Shown here: one piece after another, positions 7,434 through 13,296 of the stretch
Layout of the letters: each line of letters starts with the position of its first letter
How positions within the stretch are numbered: position 1 is the stretch's first letter
From: Rhodopirellula sp.
GTDB taxonomy: Bacteria; Planctomycetota; Planctomycetia; Pirellulales; Pirellulaceae
Length of the DNA stretch: 13,296 nt
NCBI GenBank assembly: GCA_003513555.1
Contig: DOPG01000372.1
Coordinates: forward strand, 30,073-43,368
Reading direction: 5' to 3'
Notes under the pieces: model-generated
Database searches by the model: none
What the model was told of the DNA's origin: nothing
Seen by the model: only the letters and a program-made list of their open reading frames with translations
Made by a program: the position numbers and the translations under genes

Positions 7434-8576
7434 TCAGGCATCAAGCTGGTTTGCCGATGCTGGCTGAACCGTTTGTTTGCGAAAGTGCTGCCGTGCTAGC
7501 CACAAAAAAGCAAATGAAGTGCAGGTCAGCACCAGGGAAAACGCGAGTCCTGCTCCTGTTGTCCCCCACCAGTAGCCTAGCAAAAGTGTCAGTGTGATCA
7601 TTGCCAGGGCAGCAGTTGCGGTGACAATCAGCACCAGTCGATTTAAGCCACTAAACTTCAGGTAGGCAGGCGCTAGCGAAAACATGCTCCAAAAGCAGCA
7701 TCCGGCTGCGATCAGTATCAAGGCAGGGTAACCGCTGACAAATGATTCGCCGTAGAGACGCAGGATAGGCTTGCCTGCCAGCAGGATAATACTCATGAAT
7801 ACCGCGCAGGTTGCACTGACCCAAATGAGTCTCCGTTTTCGCATGGCGATACCTTCGGACCATGCATGGCGTTCAATGAGAACCGCGAGGTAGGGCTGGA
7901 AGTACTTGTCTGTTGATTTGGAAAGAAGCAGAATTAGGGCTCCCGTCTCGGCAGCTGCCGCGAAGCTTGCGACATCTTCGGGGGCCAGTAAAAGTAGATC
8001 GAGAGCAATCACGCTGGAACGGAAAATCCATGATGCAAACGTTGCCAAGGTCAAGAATGTCACACACTCACGGATCCAGTATGGTCGGTCAAATTCGGGT
8101 ATCTTATCGAATGCCTTGACGGGAGATCGGTTTCGATAAGCAAGACCTGCGAGTACAGCACCCAATAAAGACCCCAAGCCGAAGCATCCAACAGCCCAAG
8201 GGGCAGTGAATGATCCAAGGAAACGCCTGCCCAGCATCATGAGCATGAGTGTCGTTGTTGGAATGATCAGTCTTGCGATGACAGCCCCTAGAATCGGGGC
8301 TCGGATTGCCATTAGGAAGTCGATGCAGACGCTTGACAACGCGGCGGCTGGGAGAAAGATCGCTGCAATCAGAATTGTATGATCTTCCGTTGCATCTTCT
8401 TGGCTGATGTCTCCCATCAGTACCAGAATTCCCATGCTGCAGCTGACAAGCAAAACCAATTGACTGGAAAAACGCCCGAAACCTGAGATGAGATGCAATT
8501 TGGCTGATGTTTGATACACCGGCAGAATTTGAATCGCGGCCTTTCCTGCCCCCGATTCCGCAAGCGTTGAAAGCAA
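7434..8576 (-). CDS. polysaccharide/oligosaccharide flippase, main frame (5' part frameshifted)
   Basis: An integral membrane protein of the Wzx/MATE-type polysaccharide export family, which flips lipid-linked sugar units across the inner membrane. The open frame gives 380 aa with about ten hydrophobic helices, for example VLLVSCSMGILVLMG, LGSLLGAVLAGLAY, AAAAETGALILLLSKSTDKYFQPYLA (the family's Lys/Asp-containing helix) and LTLLLGYWWG. It begins abruptly at a TTG inside a helix (LSTLAESGAG), whereas family members have two more N-terminal helices. Those are encoded directly upstream in another frame (8579-8737). Joined by one extra G in the run at 8621-8624, the product would be 434 aa, a normal length. 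As read, the gene is either disrupted, made by -1 slippage, or carries a sequencing error. No glycosyltransferase genes lie nearby, so the exported polymer is unknown. Confidence 0.75.
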   Translation of the reverse strand: MLSTLAESGAGKAAIQILPVYQTSAKLHLISGFGRFSSQLVLLVSCSMGILVLMGDISQEDATEDHTILIAAIFLPAAALSSVCIDFLMAIRAPILGAVIARLIIPTTTLMLMMLGRRFLGSFTAPWAVGCFGLGSLLGAVLAGLAYRNRSPVKAFDKIPEFDRPYWIRECVTFLTLATFASWIFRSSVIALDLLLLAPEDVASFAAAAETGALILLLSKSTDKYFQPYLAVLIERHAWSEGIAMRKRRLIWVSATCAVFMSIILLAGKPILRLYGESFVSGYPALILIAAGCCFWSMFSLAPAYLKFSGLNRLVLIVTATAALAMITLTLLLGYWWGTTGAGLAFSLVLTCTSFAFLWLARQHFRKQTVQPASANQLDA

Positions 8577-8578
8577 GG

Positions 8579-8737
8579 TCAGGGTTGCGATTGCGACGAC
8601 GTAACTCTCAAAACCAGCAGCCCCAGACTTCGAGCGACGAAAATTGAGGTGGCATAGCCGATAAACAGGCTGGCAAACGATAGCACTATCAAAATTGCAG
8701 CGGAGCGATCTTGTAGGCTGTTTTCGCTTGTGTTCAC
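8579..8737 (-). pseudogene. N-terminal part of the flippase in a shifted frame
   Basis: From GTG 8737 (purine-rich GAGAGAGA about 10 bases before it) the minus strand encodes 52 residues. It begins NTSENSLQDRSAAILIVLSF and runs on through SLFIGYATSIFVARSLG, then goes out of frame and stops at 8579-8581. FVARSLG followed by GAAGF is the typical first-helix border of Wzx-like flippases, and GAAGFESYVVAIATL is found in the main frame exactly after the G4 run (8621-8624). This fragment is therefore the missing start of the neighbouring gene and not a separate small protein. Confidence 0.7.
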
Positions 8738-9152
8738 GGAAAGTTTATCTCTCTCTGCCTTTTGGATTACTCGATCCGCGGGTGATTGATATTCTTGTCA
8801 CCCCACATAATAGTCAGTACGTCCCACTTGGTGCTAGTTGAATCTTCAATTGATTTGCCCGCGGGTTGTCCATGTTTGTTTTGGTGAGGATATTGCGTTT
8901 TGCCTGGCTAACGCGGAGGCTTTGTGAGTGGCATCGCAAACCCTGACCTAGGTTCCCTGTTGGGAAATCTTTTCCCCTGAGTATGAGTTTGCATCAGGCT
9001 TCATTGCCCACTTCTGAGCTGGGCAATTGGTAAGAATCAACCGGCGGTTCACAGTTCGTTTGGCACTGCCGAAGCATTTTCAGCTAACCTGCGGGTTGTA
9101 TCAGGTCCTTTGCTTACCACTTCACTGGATTCTGTTGGTACAAAACCTTGAT
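8738..9152. other. intergenic stretch between kinase and flippase genes
   Basis: No gene is supported; the plus-strand frames at 9027-9369 overlap the kinase end and have no motif. Seen here are the hairpin at 9003-9027, a weak TTCCC/GGGAA dyad near 8952, and CCGCGGGT twice (near 8777 and 8866). The flippase promoter should lie here. A TATTAT on the minus strand (8807-8812) has no matching -35 box. Confidence 0.4.
9003..9027 (-). terminator. 8-bp hairpin downstream of the kinase gene
   Basis: ATTGCCCA (9003-9010) and TGGGCAAT (9020-9027) form a perfect 8-bp stem with a 9-base loop, about 125 bases past the kinase stop. It has no U-run on either strand. It may end the sigma-kinase transcript, but the distance leaves this open. 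Confidence 0.4.
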
Positions 9153-10982
9153 TCAAGAGGGGTTCGTTTCAGCGGATTTCTCTGTTTTTGTTCGATTGGG
9201 TTTTTGTGCGTTCCACCATTGTGAAGCACGTGGGGCAGTCCATTCGCGTGAACACTTGCATGAAATCAGAGCATCTCTCAGCTGCGCTGCACTGTTGAAT
9301 CGGTTTTCGGGATCTTTTTCAAGACAGGTTAAGATGAGTCCTTCGAGGTCCGCGGGTATACCGGGTTGATGTGCCGAAGGCGGAGTTGGCGTTTCATTGA
9401 TCTGCGCCATCATGATTTGGATGGGGTTCTGCCCTTGGAATGGGACTTGGCCGGTTAGCATGTAGTAAGCAACCATGCCGAGGGAATAGATGTCGCTTCT
9501 GGCATCAGTTTGTTCCGGGTGCGTTGCCTGTTCAGGTGCCATGAAGGACGGAGTGCCGGCGATCATCATCGCGGTTTGGCTGAGAGATGGATCAACTTTC
9601 ACTTCCCGCACCACACCGAAGTCCAGCAGTTTGCTGAAGTCTCTGATCCCACCTCGTTCGGAGATGAATATGTTTCCGGGTTTGATATCGCGATGAATCA
9701 ATCCGACTTCATGGGCTTCACGAAGTGCATCACTCACCTGAATAAGGAAATGAACCGCGCGTTCCGGCGGGAGTGGGCCAGCTTTCTTGATCAGCTCACC
9801 GAGGTTCATACCCGGAAGCAGCTCCATTGCAAAAAAGAAAATTCCTTCGTTGGTTTGCCCATAGTCGTAGACTTGGACCGTGTGTGGGTGGGTGAGCTGC
9901 GCGGTGGCTCTTACCTCCCGTTGAAATCGTCGCAATGCTCGTGCATCGGCATTCTTGTCCGGCTGAATCAGCTTGATCGCACAAGATCGTTTGAGCAGTA
10001 GGTGTTCAGCTTTGTAAACACGTCCCATACCACCTTCGCCAATCAAGTCAATGAGACGGTATTGTGCGAGTCTTCTTGCTTGGAAAGCCGATGTTCTGGC
10101 ACCATGAATAGTGTGTGCCGCAAAGATCGAAATGCATGCAGCAAGTACTGGTGGGGATAGTGGTCTGCCGAGCAGGTCATTGTGCATCAAATCACTGATG
10201 TTCTTGCCATATGTGTCTTGAGCGATGACGGCGGTGAGTTCTGCAACCAGATACGGCACCGCCGCCATGGGCAGTAAAACACAGGCGGCTCGTTGCCATC
10301 GATTGGGCATGAACACGCCATAAATGAAAATGATCAGGCTCCAAGTGCCATAGTTCCAGTTGTTGATGCTGGCGAGCATCGTGGACATGTTTGGTTTTTC
10401 AGCTTCAATCACATTGCAGGTCATGCGAATGTCCAGATCGATCGCCAGAAGTCCGACATTGGCCATCACCAATAATTCTGCGATCCTGATTTGACGCAAT
10501 GAAAGATTCTGGTTGCGGTAGAGGATGATTGCCGCGGTCAAGCTGATCACAAACGCGATCAGGCGAGCGATGTAGTCCGTTTCCTCCGTGGCTGACAGAA
10601 ACCAGTCGATGGATGACGCGGTGATGATGGTGGTCATCACGGTGGCAATGATCATCAACCGCCGCCGTAGGATCTGCCGGTTGTCTTCCCAAACATCTTT
10701 TTGAACGAGAAAGGTGTCGGACTCAGGAGCCGCATCGAGCACAATATCGTCATTGACCGTTTCATGTGCCTCTGTAGCATCGAGCACTGTTTCTTCAACG
10801 TGGTGTTCAAGTAGCGATTGGACTTGAGCAAGTATCGACCGGTCCGTTCCCGCCACTTTCACAATGTACGCATCACGTGCCGCAGGATCCATTGCGATTG
10901 CCTGCGTGAATATCTCTTTTACACGTGCGTACTCTTGGGGAGTCAAGTTGATTGCTCGCTCGTCAGTTCCCGTCGAAGCCAT
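9153..10982 (-). CDS. membrane Ser/Thr protein kinase, ECF-sigma-linked, with membrane module N-terminal to the kinase
   Basis: A Hanks-type Ser/Thr kinase of 609 aa. Residues 13-60 (LTPQEYARVKEIF to AQVQSLLEHH) match the helical N-terminal region common in ECF-linked bacterial kinases. About six hydrophobic helices follow (roughly 108-128, 138-155, 165-182, 213-225, 232-252, 276-292). The kinase domain (310-575) looks complete: glycine loop GEGGMGRV 315-322, Lys337, Glu356, HRDIKPGN 430-437 with catalytic Asp432, DFG 454-456, APEQ 482-485 and DIYSLG. It is therefore expected to be active, with the kinase most simply cytoplasmic. No WD40, TPR or extracytoplasmic sensor domain follows, unlike many planctomycete kinases, so the membrane module is the probable sensor. 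The start ATG 10982 lies inside the sigma gene, a 40-base overlap that implies co-transcription and coupled translation. Confidence 0.93.
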   Translation of the reverse strand: MASTGTDERAINLTPQEYARVKEIFTQAIAMDPAARDAYIVKVAGTDRSILAQVQSLLEHHVEETVLDATEAHETVNDDIVLDAAPESDTFLVQKDVWEDNRQILRRRLMIIATVMTTIITASSIDWFLSATEETDYIARLIAFVISLTAAIILYRNQNLSLRQIRIAELLVMANVGLLAIDLDIRMTCNVIEAEKPNMSTMLASINNWNYGTWSLIIFIYGVFMPNRWQRAACVLLPMAAVPYLVAELTAVIAQDTYGKNISDLMHNDLLGRPLSPPVLAACISIFAAHTIHGARTSAFQARRLAQYRLIDLIGEGGMGRVYKAEHLLLKRSCAIKLIQPDKNADARALRRFQREVRATAQLTHPHTVQVYDYGQTNEGIFFFAMELLPGMNLGELIKKAGPLPPERAVHFLIQVSDALREAHEVGLIHRDIKPGNIFISERGGIRDFSKLLDFGVVREVKVDPSLSQTAMMIAGTPSFMAPEQATHPEQTDARSDIYSLGMVAYYMLTGQVPFQGQNPIQIMMAQINETPTPPSAHQPGIPADLEGLILTCLEKDPENRFNSAAQLRDALISCKCSREWTAPRASQWWNAQKPNRTKTEKSAETNPS

Positions 10983-11590
10983 GCTCGAAGCATCGTCCAG
11001 TCGGACTCAACAGTTCGCTTGGAGACTTTCAGAACTTCGGCAACTTCTTCTACGGTAAGTCCACCATAGAAACGCAGTTCGACGATTTGTGCCTGTCTCG
11101 GATCAAGCTCAGATAGTTTGCTGAGTGCGTCTTCGATAGCCAGCACATCCTCATCACTCCGCTTGCTGATGCAGAGATCTTCCTCAAGAGAGATGCGATG
11201 GAGACTTCCTCCTCGCTTCTGGCTCAATTTTCGACGGGCATGATCAACCAGAATCCGCCGCATCATTCTCGCTCCGATCGCGAAAAAATGGGTCTTGCCT
11301 TGCCAGTTGACCTGACTTTGCCCCAGCATCCGAATATAGGCCTCGTTTACCAAGGCGGTTGGTTGCAAAGTGTGGGACGGTGATTCGTTTCTCAGCATCT
11401 TTTGGGCTAAGCCTCGAAGTCGGTCATACACCAATGGCATCAACTGGTCGGCAGCATTGTCGACACCACTGGCGAGCTGCTCAAGCAGGGCGGCAATCTC
11501 CTGCTCGTCAGTCGACGTGTCGTACGAAGCGTTGGTGTGATGGTCTGCCGCTTCGTGTGGATCGTCTGCAGAATTCATTTCATTTGCCAT
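10943..11590 (-). CDS. ECF-type RNA polymerase sigma factor, kinase-linked group
   Basis: A sigma-70 factor of the ECF-like subfamily found beside Ser/Thr kinases in Planctomycetota, 215 aa. Region 2 spans about 38-105 (LMPLVYDRLRGLAQKML, HTLQPTALVNEAYIRML, KTHFFAIGARMMRRILVDHARR). Region 4 is near the C-terminus (LDPRQAQIVELRFYGGLTVEEVAEVL, then the helix-turn-helix KVSKRTVESDWTMLRAWL). The first 35 residues are Asp/His/Ala-rich and unmatched. The frame is open up to a TTG at 11674, but ATG 11590 is preferred; ATG 11578 is also possible. No SD is visible. The stop lies within the kinase gene. In this family the partner kinase is thought to activate the sigma factor, so no conventional anti-sigma factor is expected. 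A 19-base dyad lies about 100 bases upstream. Confidence 0.9.
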   Translation of the reverse strand: MANEMNSADDPHEAADHHTNASYDTSTDEQEIAALLEQLASGVDNAADQLMPLVYDRLRGLAQKMLRNESPSHTLQPTALVNEAYIRMLGQSQVNWQGKTHFFAIGARMMRRILVDHARRKLSQKRGGSLHRISLEEDLCISKRSDEDVLAIEDALSKLSELDPRQAQIVELRFYGGLTVEEVAEVLKVSKRTVESDWTMLRAWLRRELTSEQST

Positions 11591-11688
11591 GCTGGGGAAG
11601 CGGTCGCAGTGTCGTGGAGTGGTCTGGGTTCCCGATCGCCTCTGTTGGGGCGGCGAGGGATTCGTGCGACACAAGCGTTGTTACCGTC

Positions 11689-11707
11689 CTGTGGATCAGA
11701 TCCACAG
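11689..11707. promoter_or_regulatory. 19-base perfect dyad, candidate operator
   Basis: CTGTGGATC-A-GATCCACAG is a perfect 9-bp inverted repeat around one central base. A one-base spacer cannot form a normal RNA hairpin loop without losing pairs, so binding of a dimeric protein to DNA is the simpler reading. It lies about 100 bases ahead of the minus-strand sigma gene and about 220 ahead of the plus-strand one. Confidence 0.5.
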
Positions 11708-11840
11708 TCTAGTCGCGGCTCGTTGCTGATGCCGAGATGGTCAATCTCGTCGAAGTTCGTAGTGGAATTAGACGCCACCTCGTCGTGAATGAATGATTTT
11801 TTTGTGAATCAGTTGCGGGTTTTTGCGGAGTTCGACGCGA

Positions 11841-11889
11841 CTCAAGACGAGCGGGTGTGAAATCATGGGTTTCGCGACCCGGTCTTGAG
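11841..11889 (+). promoter_or_regulatory. 49-base nested hairpin ahead of the second sigma gene
   Basis: CTCAAGAC (11841-11848) pairs with GTCTTGAG (11882-11889). Inside, CGGGT (11852-11856) pairs with ACCCG (11877-11881), and GTGAAA (11857-11862) pairs with TTTCGC (11870-11875) with one G-T pair, leaving a 7-base loop. That makes about 19 pairs, with a 3-base bulge on the left and one base on the right. It ends about 40 bases before the GTG at 11930. No U-run follows, so a leader element or protein site fits better than a terminator. Confidence 0.5.
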
Positions 11890-11929
11890 CCACACTTGTT
11901 CCGGAATTTTAGTTGAAGGTAGCATTTCC

Positions 11930-12613
11930 GTGCAATCCATTGCCACCGATCGCAGCAATAATGCTGAGATGTCTGACGGAGATTTAGTGCGTGTCACCGT
12001 TGGCGGCGACCACCAAGGTTACGAAGTGCTGACTCGCAGGTACCAGAATCGGCTTTTTAAATCGATTCTCCGCCAAGTGGGGTGTGTGGTTGCTGCGGAA
12101 GAAATTGTGCAAGATGCCTTTGTCAGGGCATTTTTGGCTCTCGATTCCTTTCAAAAGAAGAGCAACTTTTATACGTGGCTCTATCGAATTGCACTCAATG
12201 CCAGCCGGAGCGACTTTCGCCGAAACCAGAAAATGCGACCCCTGGAAAGCATCGGAACGAATGTTGATCAATTGACCATGGACCACGAGGCTCTGCCGTC
12301 AGAGTCGATCGAGCGTGATGAGGAACGAAAGCATGTCCGAGAAGCCATGCAAAGACTTGACGAAAGTTACCGCACGATTCTAATCCTGCGGGAATTTGAG
12401 GGGTTTGATTATCAGGCAATCGCCCATGTTTTGGACATCAAGGTCGGTACCGTCCGCAGTCGGCTCTCCCGCGCTCGGCAGCAGTTGCGTGGTGAGTTAC
12501 GTGCTTATCTTGACGGGAAGGCTTCTGCAGCAATCGGTGTGGTGCCCTGTCATGTGGGGCAAGATAAGCCTGCCACGCAAGTCAACGCTTCTGAGCATGC
12601 GGCTGAAGACTGA
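11930..12613 (+). CDS. ECF-type (RpoE-like) RNA polymerase sigma factor
   Basis: A classical sigma-70 ECF factor of about 227 aa. Region 2 includes GDLVRVTVGGDHQGYEVLTRRYQNRLF, VVAAEEIVQDAFVRAFLALDSF and FYTWLYRIALNASRSDFRR. Region 4 includes MQRLDESYRTILILREFEGFDYQAIAHVL, then the recognition helix KVGTVRSRLSRARQQLRGEL. A tail of about 35 residues without motif follows. Start choice is uncertain: GTG 11930 has GAAGG 10 bases ahead; ATG 11969 also leaves region 2 intact; TTG 11885 falls inside the stem at 11841-11889 and is unlikely. Factors of this group usually have an anti-sigma gene next to them. None is clear here; only a short overlapping frame (12597-12824) and then the SpoIIAA-like gene follow. 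It is divergent from the kinase-linked sigma gene. Confidence 0.9.
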   Translation: MQSIATDRSNNAEMSDGDLVRVTVGGDHQGYEVLTRRYQNRLFKSILRQVGCVVAAEEIVQDAFVRAFLALDSFQKKSNFYTWLYRIALNASRSDFRRNQKMRPLESIGTNVDQLTMDHEALPSESIERDEERKHVREAMQRLDESYRTILILREFEGFDYQAIAHVLDIKVGTVRSRLSRARQQLRGELRAYLDGKASAAIGVVPCHVGQDKPATQVNASEHAAED

Positions 12614-12824
12614 AAACGCAGTTGCCAAGGCGAGGAGCAGGTTAACTGGGCCGGCTGCTGGCGAACTCATGAAATCTTCCCTCGCCCTTTGTTGTAAGCT
12701 CCCTCAAGATACGCGGAATCTTGTACATTATTACCAACCGTTCTGGCAGTGTGCAGTTACGTTGTCGACCGGATCACACATGAGGCAGTTCGCCGTGGTG
12801 AACGATAAACGTCAACACAATTGA
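12597..12824 (+). CDS. possible small protein overlapping the sigma-gene end
   Basis: A 75-aa frame starts at an ATG lying 17 bases inside the end of the sigma gene and stops 9 bases before the SpoIIAA-like ATG, the position where an anti-sigma gene would sit. The product (MRLKTENAVAKARSRL at the start, then ELMKSSLALCC) has no motif I recognise, no transmembrane helix and no zinc-finger HxxxCxxC. It may be a short orphan gene, a relic, or chance. Position is the only argument for it. Confidence 0.2.
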   Translation: MRLKTENAVAKARSRLTGPAAGELMKSSLALCCKLPQDTRNLVHYYQPFWQCAVTLSTGSHMRQFAVVNDKRQHN

Positions 12825-12826
12825 GG
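12823..12826 (+). promoter_or_regulatory. ribosome binding site of the SpoIIAA-like gene
   Basis: GAGG with a 6-base spacer before ATG 12833. It is one of the few good SD sites in the window, and it decides the start over the in-frame TTG at 12821. Confidence 0.65.
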
Positions 12827-12832
12827 ATTTTC

Positions 12833-13195
12833 ATGGCAATTCAAGTATCAGAAAACGCAGATGCAAAACTGCTGGATGTTCGGGTGAGCGGCAAGTTGAC
12901 CGCAGAAGATTACGGTAGTTTTGAGCCAGCCGTCGAAGCGTTGATCAGCCAAGTTGGAAAAATCCACATCTTGTTTGTCATGCACGACTTTCATGGTTGG
13001 GAAATGGGGGCAGTTTGGGAAGATATCAAATTCGCTACCAAGCATTGCTCGGACATCAGTAAGATCGCCATGGTGGGCGACTCCAATTGGGAAAAATGGA
13101 TGGCGATGATCTGCAAGCCATTTACTTTGTCGTCGGTCAAATACTTTGATGCCGCAGATGAAGCAGCTGCAGCAGCATGGCTTTCGGAGGAGTAG
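12833..13195 (+). CDS. SpoIIAA-like STAS/SEC14-type protein
   Basis: A small soluble protein of 120 aa of the SpoIIAA-like family (STAS/SEC14-like fold), known mostly from structures and of unclear role. Features are an N-terminal beta-strand segment (KLLDVRVSGKLTAEDYGSF), a central strand with a Trp/His loop (ILFVMHDFHGWEMGAVWEDIKF), then ISKIAMVGDSNWEKWM and KPFTLSSVKYFDAADEAAAAAWL, all typical of the family at this length. No phosphorylatable Ser in the classical anti-anti-sigma position can be recognised, so a SpoIIAA-type partner-switch role is not shown. It follows the ECF sigma gene by about 220 bases on the same strand and may have its own promoter. Being next to a kinase and two sigma factors is suggestive only, since this family is common as a solitary gene. 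Confidence 0.85.
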   Translation: MAIQVSENADAKLLDVRVSGKLTAEDYGSFEPAVEALISQVGKIHILFVMHDFHGWEMGAVWEDIKFATKHCSDISKIAMVGDSNWEKWMAMICKPFTLSSVKYFDAADEAAAAAWLSEE

Positions 13196-13213
13196 AGACT
13201 GATCAAGACATCA

Positions 13214-13231
13214 GGCTTGGCTCCTCAAGCC
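13214..13231 (+). terminator. hairpin after the SpoIIAA-like gene
   Basis: GGCTTG (13214-13219) and CAAGCC (13226-13231) pair around GCTCCT, 18 bases past the stop. An alternative pairing uses AGGCT and AGCCT (13213-13217 with 13236-13240). No U-run follows, so termination is only probable. Confidence 0.4.
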
Positions 13232-13256
13232 GATGAGCCTGGGTGGGTGTGAGCTG

Positions 13257-13296
13257 ATGGACAATCGTTGGCTGCAGGTTAAAAAATGGTGTCGCC
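13257..13296 (+). CDS. possible start of a gene cut by the window edge
   Basis: ATG 13257 opens a frame (MDNRWLQVKKWCR) that stays open to the end of the window. Only 13 codons are visible and no SD is present, so this may be chance. Confidence 0.12.
   Translation, partial: MDNRWLQVKKWCR

Larger units (their letters stand above)
11591..11929. promoter_or_regulatory. shared control region between divergent sigma-factor genes
   Basis: About 340 bases separate the two sigma-factor starts. The region holds a perfect 19-base dyad (11689-11707), an AT-rich stretch with a T7 run (about 11790-11810) and a long nested hairpin (11841-11889). A GGAATT (11903-11908) could be an ECF-type -35 element for the plus-strand gene, but no matching -10 motif is convincing. 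Confidence 0.5.

Noticed and set aside
7207..7467. 86-residue plus-strand open frame near the flippase end
   Set aside because: It overlaps the flippase 3' end and its hairpin, and has no motif or plausible start signal.
9510..10001. 163-residue plus-strand open frame opposite the kinase gene
   Set aside because: It lies wholly antisense to the kinase catalytic domain, has no motif or SD, and its composition follows from the opposite strand's codons.
11359..11712. 117-residue plus-strand open frame opposite the sigma gene
   Set aside because: It is antisense to the ECF sigma coding region and runs through the 19-base dyad; no family features.
11885..11929. Longer start (TTG 11885) for the plus-strand sigma factor
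   Set aside because: The codon lies within the right arm of the 11841-11889 hairpin, no SD precedes it, and the extra residues match nothing in the family.

Overview
The window looks like a chromosomal segment of a planctomycete, most likely from the Pirellulales (Rhodopirellula and relatives). The basis is an ECF-type sigma factor overlapping a membrane Ser/Thr kinase gene, a DcaP-like porin, a large secreted orphan protein, weak Shine-Dalgarno signals, long intergenic gaps, and about half G+C by eye. This is inferred from gene content only. I see no rRNA, tRNA, CRISPR array, insertion sequence, phage gene or replication origin.

Layout, left to right. (1) An exported alpha/beta-hydrolase (184-1515, +). 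(2) An extended-SDR NAD-dependent epimerase/dehydratase (1809-2816, +). (3) An 886-base gene-free stretch with a nested hairpin, a 15-base tandem duplication and a candidate -10 box. (4) A secreted protein of unknown function (3703-5244, +). It converges on a DcaP-like outer-membrane porin (5326-6981, -), with a good intrinsic terminator between them. (5) A polysaccharide flippase (7434-8737, -) whose reading frame is broken near its N-terminus by a one-base shift in a G4 run. (6) A signalling block: a minus-strand pair of ECF sigma factor (10943-11590) and Ser/Thr kinase (9153-10982) overlapping by 40 bases, and a divergent plus-strand ECF sigma factor (11930-12613) followed by a SpoIIAA-like STAS protein (12833-13195).

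The signalling block is the most coherent functional unit. In the kinase, a six-helix membrane module lies between the N-terminal helical region and a complete C-terminal kinase domain. This suggests a membrane-sensed signal passed to the co-translated sigma factor. The two sigma factor genes are divergent and share a control region of about 340 bases. That region holds a perfect 19-base dyad (11689-11707) and a 49-base nested hairpin (11841-11889) just ahead of the second sigma gene. I find no clear new multi-gene defence or metabolic system. The items most worth checking are the flippase frameshift, the two dyads in the shared control region, and the kinase architecture.
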